From Rhodanobacter sp. L36 (lineage in GTDB: Bacteria; Pseudomonadota; Gammaproteobacteria; Xanthomonadales; Rhodanobacteraceae): a DNA stretch of 64,000 bases. Positions 56,372 through 64,000 of this stretch are shown one piece after another. Below the pieces are notes generated by a model that worked only from the letters and a program-made list of their open reading frames with translations, had not been told where the DNA came from and did no database searches. The stretch spans positions 212,671 to 276,670 of the forward strand of contig NZ_LMUV01000011.1 in assembly GCF_009765755.1 (NCBI RefSeq), written 5' to 3'. Each line of letters starts with the position of its first letter. The first letter of the stretch is position 1. The translations under genes were made by a program, and so were the position numbers.

Positions 56372-57229
56372 ATGAAAACACCCAAGGGCCTGCAGGATCT
56401 GATCGACGAAGGTGTGATCGATCAGGTGCTGCGACCGCTGAAAAGCGGCAAGGAAGCGTCCGTCTACGTTGTGCGTTCCGGTGACGACATCCGTTGCGCC
56501 AAGGTCTACAAGGACATGGCGCAGCGCAGTTTCCAGGCCCGCGTGCAATACCAGGAAGGCCGCAAGGTGCGCGGCAGCCGGCAGGCGCGCGCGATGGGCA
56601 AGGCCACCAGGTTCGGTCGCAAGGAAGCCGAAGCCGCGTGGAAGAACGCCGAAGTCGACGCGCTCTACCAGCTCACCGCTGCCGGCGTGCGCGTGCCGAA
56701 ACCGTACGGCTACTTCAACGGCGTGCTGGTGATGGAACTGGTGATCGATGCGGACGGCCATTCGGCACCCCGACTGGGCGAAGTCGAGCTGACCGCCGAG
56801 GTCGCGCGCGACTACCACCGTTTCCTGATGCAGCAGGTCGCGCGCATGCTCTGCGTCGGCCTGATACATGGCGACCTTTCCGAATACAACGTGCTGGTGG
56901 GGCCGGACGGCCCGGTGATCATCGACCTGCCGCAGGCCGTGAGCGCGTCCGGCAACAACTCGGCGCGCACCATGCTTCGGCGCGACGTCGGCAATATCGC
57001 CATCAGCCTTTCGCGTTTCGCGCCCGAGCTGCTGGACACGCACTACGCCGAAGAGATGTGGGCGCTGTACGAGCTGGGTGAACTGCATCCGGACACGGAA
57101 CTCACCGGACATTTCGAATTCGACGAGACGCTGGCCGACGTGGACAGCGTGATGCAGTCGATCATCGATGCACGGGAAGAGGCGATCATTCGCCAGCTCG
57201 GACGCGAGGCGGCGGAAAGAGGGGAGTAG
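56372..57229 (+). CDS. RIO1-type serine protein kinase
   Basis: A 285-residue RIO family kinase. The nucleotide loop is LKSGKEASVYVV, the lysine region CAKVYKD, the catalytic loop LIHGDLSEYNVLVG and the metal Asp in VIIDLPQAV. Bacterial RIO kinases are uncommon but seen in Pseudomonas and Xanthomonadales; their substrates are not known. The archaeal and eukaryotic members act in ribosome maturation. No operon partner is clear. Confidence 0.92.
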   Translation: MKTPKGLQDLIDEGVIDQVLRPLKSGKEASVYVVRSGDDIRCAKVYKDMAQRSFQARVQYQEGRKVRGSRQARAMGKATRFGRKEAEAAWKNAEVDALYQLTAAGVRVPKPYGYFNGVLVMELVIDADGHSAPRLGEVELTAEVARDYHRFLMQQVARMLCVGLIHGDLSEYNVLVGPDGPVIIDLPQAVSASGNNSARTMLRRDVGNIAISLSRFAPELLDTHYAEEMWALYELGELHPDTELTGHFEFDETLADVDSVMQSIIDAREEAIIRQLGREAAERGE

Positions 57230-57324
57230 TTTTTCGGTCGCGCTCGTCCGCTTCGTGGCGCAGTATTTTCAGTGGATCACCAGGTCATTGCAGCTCAGGT
57301 TTGACCGACTGAGGAACGTTTCTA

Positions 57325-57352
57325 CGTCATGCCGGCGAAGGCCGGGATGACG
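57325..57352. repeat. REP-like palindrome
   Basis: Imperfect inverted repeat with arms CGTCATGCCGGC and GCCGGGATGACG around GAAG, in the 241-bp gap between the RIO kinase and FKBP genes. Palindromes of this kind are widely repeated in intergenic regions of proteobacterial genomes. A second small palindrome lies at 57427-57442 (arms GAGCTAC and GTAGCTC). Confidence 0.75.
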
Positions 57353-57470
57353 AGGAGCTGTGACCCGAGTATTCACTTTTCCGCTCGCTTTCTCTGACCA
57401 TCCTTTGACGAGCACTCAACCTCGATGAGCTACGTGTAGCTCGCTTCGAAATCCAGCAACGCCAAAAACT

Positions 57471-57905
57471 TCAGGGCCCGGAAACCCCCAGCAACTCCAC
57501 GTCGAACACCAGCGAAGCATTCGGCGGAATGTCGTCGCCTGCGCCGTTGGCGCCATAACCGAGTGCCGCAGGAATCAGCAGCGTGCGCTGTCCACCCACG
57601 TGCATGCCGGCCACGCCCTGGTCCCAGCCTTCGATGACCCGGCCTTCGCCGAGGTTGAAGGAAAACGGCTCGCCCGCGTCGCGCGAGCTGTCGAATTTCT
57701 TGCCGTGCTTGTCCTTGGCGCTGTTGTCGTAGAGCCAGCCGGTGTAGTGCACGGTGACTTTCATGCCGGGTTTCGCCTCGGCGCCGGTGCCTACCTTGTG
57801 ATCGACGATGACAAGCTTGTCGACCTGGCCGGTGGCGTGCGCGCTCGGCGCTGCACTGCAGGCGGCGAGGGTGATGACGGCGAACAGGGGCAGCAACCAG
57901 CGCAT
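57471..57905 (-). CDS. FKBP-type peptidyl-prolyl isomerase lipoprotein
   Basis: A 144-residue FKBP lipoprotein. The signal ends in the lipobox LAACSA. The FKBP domain is complete with VTVHYTGWLYD, FDSSRDAGEPFSFNLGEGRVIEGWDQG and LLIPAALGYGANGAGDDIPPNASLVFDVELL. It speeds proline isomerisation of exported proteins. The ATG at 57905 has GGAG upstream and begins the signal peptide. Confidence 0.93.
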   Translation of the reverse strand: MRWLLPLFAVITLAACSAAPSAHATGQVDKLVIVDHKVGTGAEAKPGMKVTVHYTGWLYDNSAKDKHGKKFDSSRDAGEPFSFNLGEGRVIEGWDQGVAGMHVGGQRTLLIPAALGYGANGAGDDIPPNASLVFDVELLGVSGP

Positions 57906-57969
57906 GGGTGACTCCAGTGTGATGAGAAGAAAGGGCCGGGCGATTATCCGGTAAAAGGCGGCCAACCGA

Positions 57970-58518
57970 TCAGGCGCCGGAAACCATCCGCTTCACCGGG
58001 TCGACCGTTACCGAATCCACGTCGTTCATCACCTGGAGTTGGCCGTCCTGGATCAGGCATTGCAGGCGCATGCCACGCTGCAGCAGCGCGACGAGGCCGG
58101 CGACGGTGGATGTCGGGATATCCAGTACGGTGAGGTTGCGGTTGCGCGCCAGCGATGCACCGTTCTTGTTCCACCAGATGTCGGCCACGTTGCCGCCGTA
58201 GTTGATGACCACCACCTGGCGCGAACGACCGCAGGCTTTGCGGATGCGTGTTTCATCGGGCTGGCCGACTTCGATCCACAGTTCGATCTCGTCGGTATAC
58301 GCCTTGCGCCACAGCGCCGGTTCGTCTTCGTCGCTGATGCCCTTGCCGAATTCCAGCCGGTCGTCTGCGTACAACGCGAACGCCAGCAGCCGCACCATCA
58401 GGCGTTCTTCGGTTTCCGACGGATGGCGCGCCAGGGTCAGCGCATGGGTGGCGTAGTAATGCCTATCCATGTCGCTGATCTGCAGTTCGACTTTGTAGAT
58501 GGTGGAGTTGAGCGCCAT
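57970..58518 (-). CDS. YaeQ family protein
   Basis: A 182-residue YaeQ protein (STIYKVELQISDMDRHYYATHALTLARHPSETEERLMVRLLAFAL, EPALWRKAYTDEIELWIEVGQPDE and a C-terminal ending in CLIQDGQLQVMND). The family has a PD-(D/E)XK nuclease-like fold and is linked to RfaH or anti-termination in enterics; the precise role is unclear. It starts at 58518, the family N-terminus, and lies 64 bp upstream of FKBP on the same strand. Confidence 0.93.
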   Translation of the reverse strand: MALNSTIYKVELQISDMDRHYYATHALTLARHPSETEERLMVRLLAFALYADDRLEFGKGISDEDEPALWRKAYTDEIELWIEVGQPDETRIRKACGRSRQVVVINYGGNVADIWWNKNGASLARNRNLTVLDIPTSTVAGLVALLQRGMRLQCLIQDGQLQVMNDVDSVTVDPVKRMVSGA

Positions 58519-58611
58519 GGGGCGGGTCTCTGGACAACAGCCGGCCATTCTACGCGCTGCATCCGTTCGCCGAGCCGTCCGCGGAAATGGACTGACCTTG
58601 CGCGCACTAGA

Positions 58612-59538
58612 ATGCGCGAACTCATGAAGCCATTCGACCCATCCATACAGCGCAATCTCCACGCCAGCACGGCGTACTTGCCGACGGGACCGTGGGCGAC
58701 CGTGCTCGATGGACTTTGCATTCGCTTCCCGACCATTACGCGCGAGCAGTGGATCGACCGCATGGCGCGGGGAAAAGTGCGCGATGGCTCCGGCCGAATC
58801 GTGACGATGGACACGCCTTGCAACGACGGCATGCACATCCACTATCAGCGCGAAGTCGTGGATGAAGTGCCGATTCCATTCGCCGAAACCGTGCTGCACA
58901 TCGACGAGCATCTGGTCATTGTCGACAAGCCACACTTCCTGCCGGTGACGCCGTCCGGCATGTTTGTCGAGCAGACGTTATTGTGGCGATTGATCGAAAA
59001 ACTGCGCAACGCTGACTTGGTGCCACTGCACCGGATCGATCGCGCGACGGCCGGGCTGGTGATGTTTTCGGCGAACCGTGTCAGCCGCTCGGCGTACCAG
59101 GCATTGTTTCGCGAACACCGCATCGACAAGCGTTACGAAGCGATCGCACCGGCAATGAGCGAGACGACATTTCCCCTTCGGCGCCGCACCCGCCTCGTCG
59201 CGGGCGAGCCGTTTTTCCGCATGCAGGAAGGCGAGGGCGAGCCGAACAGCAATACGCGCATCGACGTGCTCGCGCGAGGCGAAGAGCTCTGGTACTACGC
59301 GTTGTTTCCGGTCACTGGAAAAAAGCATCAGTTGCGTGTGCACATGGCCGCACTCGGATCGCCGATCGTCGGCGACACGATGTATCCCGTGCTGCAGGAA
59401 AAGTCGCCGGATGACTATCAACAGCCGCTGCAGTTGCTGGCGAAAACTCTAACGTTTGTCGATCCGTTATCTGGCGAGCAGCGGCATTTTGAAAGTGCGT
59501 TGACGCTGCGCTTGGCGACGCAGGCAGCCGGGAAATAG
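58612..59538 (+). CDS. RluA-family pseudouridine synthase
   Basis: A 308-residue pseudouridine synthase of the RluA group. The catalytic motif HRIDRATAGLVMF contains the conserved aspartate. VIVDKPHFLPVTPSG, YEAIAP and GKKHQLRVHMAALGSPIVGD are typical. The N-terminal part is shorter than an S4 domain. It would modify tRNA or rRNA; it resembles RluA-like proteins of unknown target. ATG codons at 58612 and 58624 are possible. The third pseudouridine synthase is at 62.7 kb. Confidence 0.9.
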   Translation: MRELMKPFDPSIQRNLHASTAYLPTGPWATVLDGLCIRFPTITREQWIDRMARGKVRDGSGRIVTMDTPCNDGMHIHYQREVVDEVPIPFAETVLHIDEHLVIVDKPHFLPVTPSGMFVEQTLLWRLIEKLRNADLVPLHRIDRATAGLVMFSANRVSRSAYQALFREHRIDKRYEAIAPAMSETTFPLRRRTRLVAGEPFFRMQEGEGEPNSNTRIDVLARGEELWYYALFPVTGKKHQLRVHMAALGSPIVGDTMYPVLQEKSPDDYQQPLQLLAKTLTFVDPLSGEQRHFESALTLRLATQAAGK

Positions 59539-59596
59539 CCTCACGCGCTCATCCACGCTATCTTCCGCACTGGCATTCAGCCGGGGGAGAACCATC

Positions 59597-61615
59597 TTGA
59601 GCGCACAGCCCACATCCATCGAGGCGCCACGCAAGGAACTGACCTTGCGCGGGCTAATCATCGGCATACTGATCACGCTGGTGTTCACCGCGGCAAATGT
59701 CTATTTCGGCCTGAAAGCAGGACTTACATTTGCCACGTCGATTCCCGCGGCGGTGATCTCGATGGCGGTGCTGCGTTACTTCAAGGGCGCCACCATGCAG
59801 GAGAACAACATCGTGCAGACGGTCGCCTCGGCGGCCGGCACGTTGTCGTCGATCATCTTCGTGCTGCCGGGGCTGATCCTGATCGGCTGGTGGACCGGCT
59901 TCAACTACTGGACCTCGTTCGCCATCTGCGCACTCGGCGGCATCCTCGGTGTGATGTATTCGATTCCGTTGCGTCGCGCACTGGTGACCAATTCCGATCT
60001 GCCGTATCCCGAAGGCGTGGCGTGCGCTGAAGTGCTCAAGGTCGGTGCCGGCACGGGCGAAGGCATGAGCGCCGAAGAAGCCGCTGAATCGAACCGCGCC
60101 GGCTTGCTTGCCGTGTTGTGGGGTTCGATCGTCTCCGCCGCGTTCGCCATCGTGGTGGCTACGCGCGTTTTCGCCGGCGATGTCGTGAACTATTTCCGCG
60201 TTCGCAGTGATGGTGGAGTTACCGGATTCGATTTCTTCCTGTCGTTCGCGCTGTTCGGTATCGGTCATCTGGTCGGGCTGTGGGTGGGCATCGCGATGCT
60301 GGTGGGCGCCTTGATCGGATGGGGTTGGGGAGTGCCGCATTTCTCGGCGCTGGCGCCGGCCGTGGGTTCGATTGCTGATCTGGCGAACGCCACCTGGAGC
60401 CACAAGGTGCGCTTCGTCGGCGCAGGCACCATCGGCGTAGCGGCCATCTGGACGCTGGCCAAACTGGTCAAGCCGGTCATCAGCGGATTGGGTTCTGCAA
60501 TGGCTGCATCGCGTGCGCGCAACGCCGGCAACGCCGCATCGTTGCCGCGCACCGAACAGGACATTCCGATCGGCCAAGTCGGTCTCATTTCGCTGGCGTG
60601 CCTGTTTCCCATCGGCTGGTTGATCGCGAACTTCGCCATGACCGCCGGCCATGGCTTGAGCGACCACATCGTGGCACTCGTGGTGGGCGGATTGATCTTC
60701 GTGGTGCTGATGAGTTTCTTCGTCTCCGCGGTGTGCGGCTACATGGCCGGCTTGATCGGCTCGTCGAACAGTCCGCTGTCGGGCATCGGCATCATCGTGG
60801 TGATCAGCGCGGCGTTGCTGCTGATGCTGGGCCTTCGGTCGGCGCTGCCGGCGGACAGCGAAAAAGCGTTGGTGGCGTTCGCGCTTTTCATCACTTCGAT
60901 CGTGTTCGCCGCCGCAGCCATCGCCAACAACAACCTGCAGGATCTCAAGACGGGTCAGCTCGTGGATGCCACACCGTCGAAGCAGCAATGGGCGCTCGTC
61001 ATCGGCGTACTTGCCGGTGCCGCGATCATTCCGCCAATCCTCGACCTGCTCAACCATGCCTACGGTTTCGTCGGCGCGCCTGGTGCACCTCGCGCGCATG
61101 CGCTGGCCGCGCCGCAGGCCGGCCTGATTTCGGCACTGGCTCAGGGCGTGATTCAACACAATATCGATGGAGAACTGCTGGAGATCGGCGGCGCTATCGG
61201 CGTGTTGATGATCATCATCGACGAGGTGCTTCGTCGCACCACCAAGTCCGCGCATCTGTCGCCATTGGCGGTAGGCCTGGGAATTTATCTGCCGACACAA
61301 AGCACGCTGATGGTGGTGGTTGGTGCAGTGGCTGGATGGTGGTTCGATCGTCGTGCCGATCGCAGCTCCAAGAATCCCGAAGCGACCAAGCAGCTCGGCG
61401 TATTGCTTGCATCCGGCATGATAGTCGGCGAGGGTTTGCTTGGCGTGGCTATCGCCGCGTTCGTGGCGTTTTCCGGCAAGGACTATCCGCTTGCGCTCGT
61501 CGGTGACTCGTTCGCAGGCGTACCGGCGATGTTTCTGGGCGGTGCGGCTTTCATCGCGGTGATGGTGGTGCTGTATCGCTGGGTCGGACGCCTCGGACAA
61601 TCGAGCGGCGCGTGA
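59597..61615 (+). CDS. OPT family oligopeptide transporter
   Basis: A 672-residue polytopic protein of the OPT family (about 14-16 helices). The N-terminal ELTLRGLIIGILITLVFTAANVYFGLKAGLTFATSIPAAVISM contains the family signature NVYFGLKAG. The rest alternates helices and GG-rich loops. It imports small peptides or metal-peptide complexes with protons. The start is a TTG at 59597 with a strong GGGGGAGA eight bases before it; no ATG serves the family N-terminus. Confidence 0.93.
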   Translation: MSAQPTSIEAPRKELTLRGLIIGILITLVFTAANVYFGLKAGLTFATSIPAAVISMAVLRYFKGATMQENNIVQTVASAAGTLSSIIFVLPGLILIGWWTGFNYWTSFAICALGGILGVMYSIPLRRALVTNSDLPYPEGVACAEVLKVGAGTGEGMSAEEAAESNRAGLLAVLWGSIVSAAFAIVVATRVFAGDVVNYFRVRSDGGVTGFDFFLSFALFGIGHLVGLWVGIAMLVGALIGWGWGVPHFSALAPAVGSIADLANATWSHKVRFVGAGTIGVAAIWTLAKLVKPVISGLGSAMAASRARNAGNAASLPRTEQDIPIGQVGLISLACLFPIGWLIANFAMTAGHGLSDHIVALVVGGLIFVVLMSFFVSAVCGYMAGLIGSSNSPLSGIGIIVVISAALLLMLGLRSALPADSEKALVAFALFITSIVFAAAAIANNNLQDLKTGQLVDATPSKQQWALVIGVLAGAAIIPPILDLLNHAYGFVGAPGAPRAHALAAPQAGLISALAQGVIQHNIDGELLEIGGAIGVLMIIIDEVLRRTTKSAHLSPLAVGLGIYLPTQSTLMVVVGAVAGWWFDRRADRSSKNPEATKQLGVLLASGMIVGEGLLGVAIAAFVAFSGKDYPLALVGDSFAGVPAMFLGGAAFIAVMVVLYRWVGRLGQSSGA

Positions 61616-61680
61616 TCTGTCATGCCGGCGATCGATTGTCGGCACGTATAATGGCGCCGTTCCATCGTTGAAGACCTGAC

Positions 61681-62748
61681 GTGAAACCTGCCGCCATCTT
61701 CGCGGCCGCGCCGGATTCGGCGCTGGCCGCATTGTTCGTTCCGTTTGAATGGGAACTGTCCCTGCCACGCGATGGCCGCGCGCTTTTCCTGCGCGCACGT
61801 GCAGGCGTTCGTCTGCGCGAAATGGCGCAGGCGGGCTGGTTGTGCGAGCAAGGCTTCATGCCGTTCGCCGATGAACTGGGTCGCAATGGCTTGCACGTCG
61901 GTGAGCCAGCAGCCGATGAAAAATTTTCGCTGGTGATGGTGTTGCCGCCGCGTCAGCGCGACGAGGCGCGTGCCCTGTTTGCGCGCGCACTCACGCATCT
62001 CGCAACCGGCGGCACCGTGCTCGCAAGTATGCCGAATACTGATGGCGCGAAGTCGGGTGAGGCGGATATGGCGAAGCTCGCCGGCGCCGTGCAGCACGTG
62101 TCCAAGTACAAATGCCGCACGTTCTGGAGCACGCCGAAGGACGGCGATGTCGATGCATCGCTGCTCGCCGAGTGGCTCGCGCTGGATGCACCACGCGAGA
62201 TCCCGGACGGCTATATCAGCCGGCCGGGATTGTTCGCCTGGGATCATGTCGATCGCGCATCCGCGTTGTTGGCGGAACATCTGCCGCACGATCTTCATGG
62301 CCGCGTGGCCGACCTCGGCGCAGGTTACGGATATCTGGCGACACAGCTCATCGCGCGATGCCCGAACATTGATGCGATCGATCTGTACGAAGCAGAGGCG
62401 CGCGCGCTCGAGCCGGCACGAATCAACCTTGCGAATGCGAAACAGAGGCACACGCGCGAGCTGGAAACGTCCGTGCACTGGCATGACGTCACGCGCGGTT
62501 TGCCGCAGCGCTACGACTCGATCGTCAGCAATCCGCCGTTTCATCAGGGGCGCGCCGATCTGCCGGAACTCGGCCGCGCCTTCCTCATCAGCGCGGCCGA
62601 TGCGCTATTGCCGCAAGGGAAATTGCTGATCGTGGCGAATCGCCATCTGCCTTATGAAGCAACACTGTCGTCGCTTTTTCGCGACGTGCGCACGCTAGTC
62701 GTGCAGGATGGTTTCAAGGTGATCGAAGCGAACGGAGTACGCGCATGA
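61681..62748 (+). CDS. rsmC: RsmC-like 16S rRNA guanine methyltransferase
   Basis: A 355-residue two-domain methyltransferase like RsmC (m2G1207 of 16S rRNA). The N-terminal pseudo-domain (about 1-180) lost its SAM motif; the C-terminal active domain has VADLGAGYGYLATQL and the catalytic motif SNPPFH. The start is a GTG at 61681. Its stop codon overlaps the start of the pseudouridine synthase (ATGA). The RsmC call is from the fold and motif; RlmG is an alternative. Confidence 0.85.
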   Translation: MKPAAIFAAAPDSALAALFVPFEWELSLPRDGRALFLRARAGVRLREMAQAGWLCEQGFMPFADELGRNGLHVGEPAADEKFSLVMVLPPRQRDEARALFARALTHLATGGTVLASMPNTDGAKSGEADMAKLAGAVQHVSKYKCRTFWSTPKDGDVDASLLAEWLALDAPREIPDGYISRPGLFAWDHVDRASALLAEHLPHDLHGRVADLGAGYGYLATQLIARCPNIDAIDLYEAEARALEPARINLANAKQRHTRELETSVHWHDVTRGLPQRYDSIVSNPPFHQGRADLPELGRAFLISAADALLPQGKLLIVANRHLPYEATLSSLFRDVRTLVVQDGFKVIEANGVRA

Positions 62749-63446
62749 AACTGGTCAAGCTGATCGCCAATCTCGGCTACGGCAGCCGCAAGGACGTGAC
62801 GCAGTTGTTCCGCGCCGGCCGCATCACCGACGCCGACGGCGAAGTACTTTACGCGGACGATGTCGTGCCCTACGAAAACATCCGCGTCGATGAAGAGCCG
62901 CTCGATCCACCACCCGGGCTCGTGCTGATGATGAACAAGCCGCTCAACATCACCTGCTCGCGCAAGGATCCGGGACGTGTCGTCTACGATCTGCTGCCGC
63001 CGCGCTACAACGTGCGCTCGCCGGTGCTGTCGAGCGTCGGCCGGCTCGATCGCGATACCACGGGCCTGTTGCTGTTTACCGATGACGGCGCGCTGCTGCA
63101 CCGGATCATTTCGCCCAAGGCGCAGGTGAGCAAGGTCTACGAGGCCACGCTCGCACAGGATCTGCGTGGCGATGAAGGCGAGCTCTTCGCCAGCGGCACG
63201 ATGATGCTCGAAAGCGAGAAGGAGCCGTTGGCACCGGCAAAACTCGATGTATTGGGACGGCGCTATGCGCGACTCACCGTCACCGAAGGTCGCTATCACC
63301 AGGTGCGACGCATGTTTGCCGCTGCCGGCAACAATGTCGAAACGCTGCAGCGAATTTCAGTGGGTTCGCTCACGCTGGGTCAACTGCCAATCGGCGAATG
63401 GCGTGTGCTCGATGCGAGCGACGTCGCGCTGATCTTTGCGCTGTAG
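62745..63446 (+). CDS. RsuA-like 16S rRNA pseudouridine synthase
   Basis: A 233-residue synthase with an S4 domain (LVKLIANLGYGSRKDVTQLFRAGRITDADG) and the RsuA/RluB-type catalytic segment (SSVGRLDRDTTGLLLFTDD), Asp present. The ending ITLGQLPIGEWRVLD-like pattern (SLTLGQLPIGEWRVLD) is standard. It modifies 16S (position 516 by E. coli number) or a related base. Translation is coupled to the preceding methyltransferase, a sensible pair of ribosome modification enzymes. Confidence 0.92.
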   Translation: MKLVKLIANLGYGSRKDVTQLFRAGRITDADGEVLYADDVVPYENIRVDEEPLDPPPGLVLMMNKPLNITCSRKDPGRVVYDLLPPRYNVRSPVLSSVGRLDRDTTGLLLFTDDGALLHRIISPKAQVSKVYEATLAQDLRGDEGELFASGTMMLESEKEPLAPAKLDVLGRRYARLTVTEGRYHQVRRMFAAAGNNVETLQRISVGSLTLGQLPIGEWRVLDASDVALIFAL

Positions 63447-63532
63447 GAGCGCACCCTGTGCGCGAAGCTCTTCGTTATGCGACGCCGAAAACATCTTGAC
63501 GAAAATCATCGCGCACTGGGTGCGCTCCTACA
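63442..63532. repeat. REP doublet (REPIN-like)
   Basis: Two inverted 24-bp copies of a REP-like word (63442-63465 and 63509-63532; each carries GTAGGAGCGCACCC and GTGCGCGA-like ends) differ at one base and are separated by 43 bp. The pair sits between convergent genes; the first copy starts inside the stop region of the pseudouridine synthase and the second lies in the end of the YkgJ-like gene. Confidence 0.85.
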
Positions 63533-63860
63533 GCATGTGCACCGCGGTGGGAATCGCCGTGCCGAACCACTTCAGTCGCTCGTCGCGACAGCTCGGGCTG
63601 CCCATTGCGTATTTGCGGCAGATGCCCGGGCGTTCGTCGTAGATAGTGCAGCCCGACGTGTTGGGATTGACCGCGGCGCACCAGCCGTCCTCGCCCTTGG
63701 CGAGGGTTTCCATGCCGTGCGCATCACGATCGATCAGCCATTCGGGTACGTGATCGTCCGGCATCAACACGACGGTGAGGCGGCAGCAGACGGCTTCGCA
63801 GGTCGTGCATTGCACGCTTGGATCGACGCTCTCGGCGTAGGGGTCGGGGAGATTTTTCAC
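63528..63860 (-). CDS. YkgJ-type cysteine-cluster protein
   Basis: A 110-residue protein with the cysteine pattern of the YkgJ/CxxCxxCC family (CTTCEAVCC at about 18-26, then C61, GC, CRK and PSC). It probably binds zinc or an iron-sulfur cluster. The start is a GTG at 63860, chosen because the family begins there. Its 3' end overlaps a few bases of the REP doublet, so the last codons come from the repeat. Function unknown. Confidence 0.85.
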   Translation of the reverse strand: MKNLPDPYAESVDPSVQCTTCEAVCCRLTVVLMPDDHVPEWLIDRDAHGMETLAKGEDGWCAAVNPNTSGCTIYDERPGICRKYAMGSPSCRDERLKWFGTAIPTAVHML

Positions 63861-63920
63861 GCGGGCAGCATGACAGCATCGCCCGTCATCGACCTGAACC
63901 GCATGCTTCGCAAAACGCGA

Positions 63921-64000
63921 TCAGTCGACCTTTTCGCGCCACAGCGCCTGCCAGCCATCGAGTCCCAGCCGTTGCAGCGTGTCGATGTTGCGGCGGTAGA
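63921..64000 (-). CDS. C-terminus of a protein, cut by the window edge
   Basis: The minus strand from the edge reads YRRNIDTLQRLGLDGW and then QALWREKVD before a TGA at 63921-63923. High third-position GC fits coding. The family cannot be named from 25 residues. It lies 61 bp from the YkgJ-like start and is on the same strand, so they may be in one operon. Confidence 0.55.
   Translation of the reverse strand, partial: YRRNIDTLQRLGLDGWQALWREKVD

Noticed and set aside
59654-61798. 714-codon minus-strand frame
   Set aside because: Antisense of the OPT transporter gene; translation is His/Arg/Asp rich and without family.

Overview
The window is about 64 kb of high-GC bacterial chromosome from a gammaproteobacterium, most likely of the order Xanthomonadales and probably Rhodanobacteraceae (Dyella / Luteibacter / Rhodanobacter type). 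This rests on the TonB-dependent receptor type, secreted glycosidases and peptidases, tandem small-DUF genes, ATGA-overlapping operons and REP-like repeats. No tRNA, rRNA, CRISPR array, phage or insertion sequence was seen.

Layout. 0.3-9.9 kb: a minus-strand carbohydrate locus of a TonB-dependent receptor, GH92, GH76 and GH2, probably for alpha-mannan or mannose-rich glycans, with a strong hairpin after the receptor gene and a LacI-like palindrome upstream. 10.7-18.5 kb: bactofilin plus zinc-ribbon protein, metabolic and stress genes, twin DUF899 genes, an AraC/VOC pair and small hypotheticals. 18.5-19.4 kb: a decayed patch with a frameshifted membrane-protein gene and a TetR tail. 19.4-31 kb: an M61-like peptidase, TetR/MFS efflux pair with an operator, Old Yellow Enzyme, a phasin-like gene, CocE/NonD hydrolase, YceI, SDR, DsrE lipoprotein, FAD oxidoreductase and CsbD. 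31-35.2 kb: a DNA-repair operon (DUF72, Nei-type glycosylase, CDF transporter, AlkB, XthA). 35.4-40.9 kb: ABC-2 exporter, DUF3014, TetR with two tandem operators facing an MBL-fold hydrolase, and an aldo/keto reductase.

41.1-42.4 kb holds the most remarkable element: a split borosin RiPP system. A stand-alone peptide-backbone N-methyltransferase, resembling Shewanella SonM and the fungal OphMA domain, is followed by an 88-residue precursor whose C-terminus carries a duplicated Val-Cys-Cys-Met-Met-Leu-Pro core. I found no protease, transporter or other tailoring enzyme beside it. A TPR-GGDEF diguanylate cyclase follows.

44.4-64 kb: two large secreted metallopeptidases (M14, M28), a periplasmic methyltransferase-like protein, GH18 lipoprotein, DDAH-like hydrolase, small proteins including a 34-residue lysine-rich one, three pseudouridine synthases, RIO kinase, FKBP lipoprotein, YaeQ, OPT transporter, an RsmC-like methyltransferase, a REP doublet, a YkgJ-type protein and the end of one further gene. 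All family calls come from reading the sequence and from memory of the families; no database search was run.
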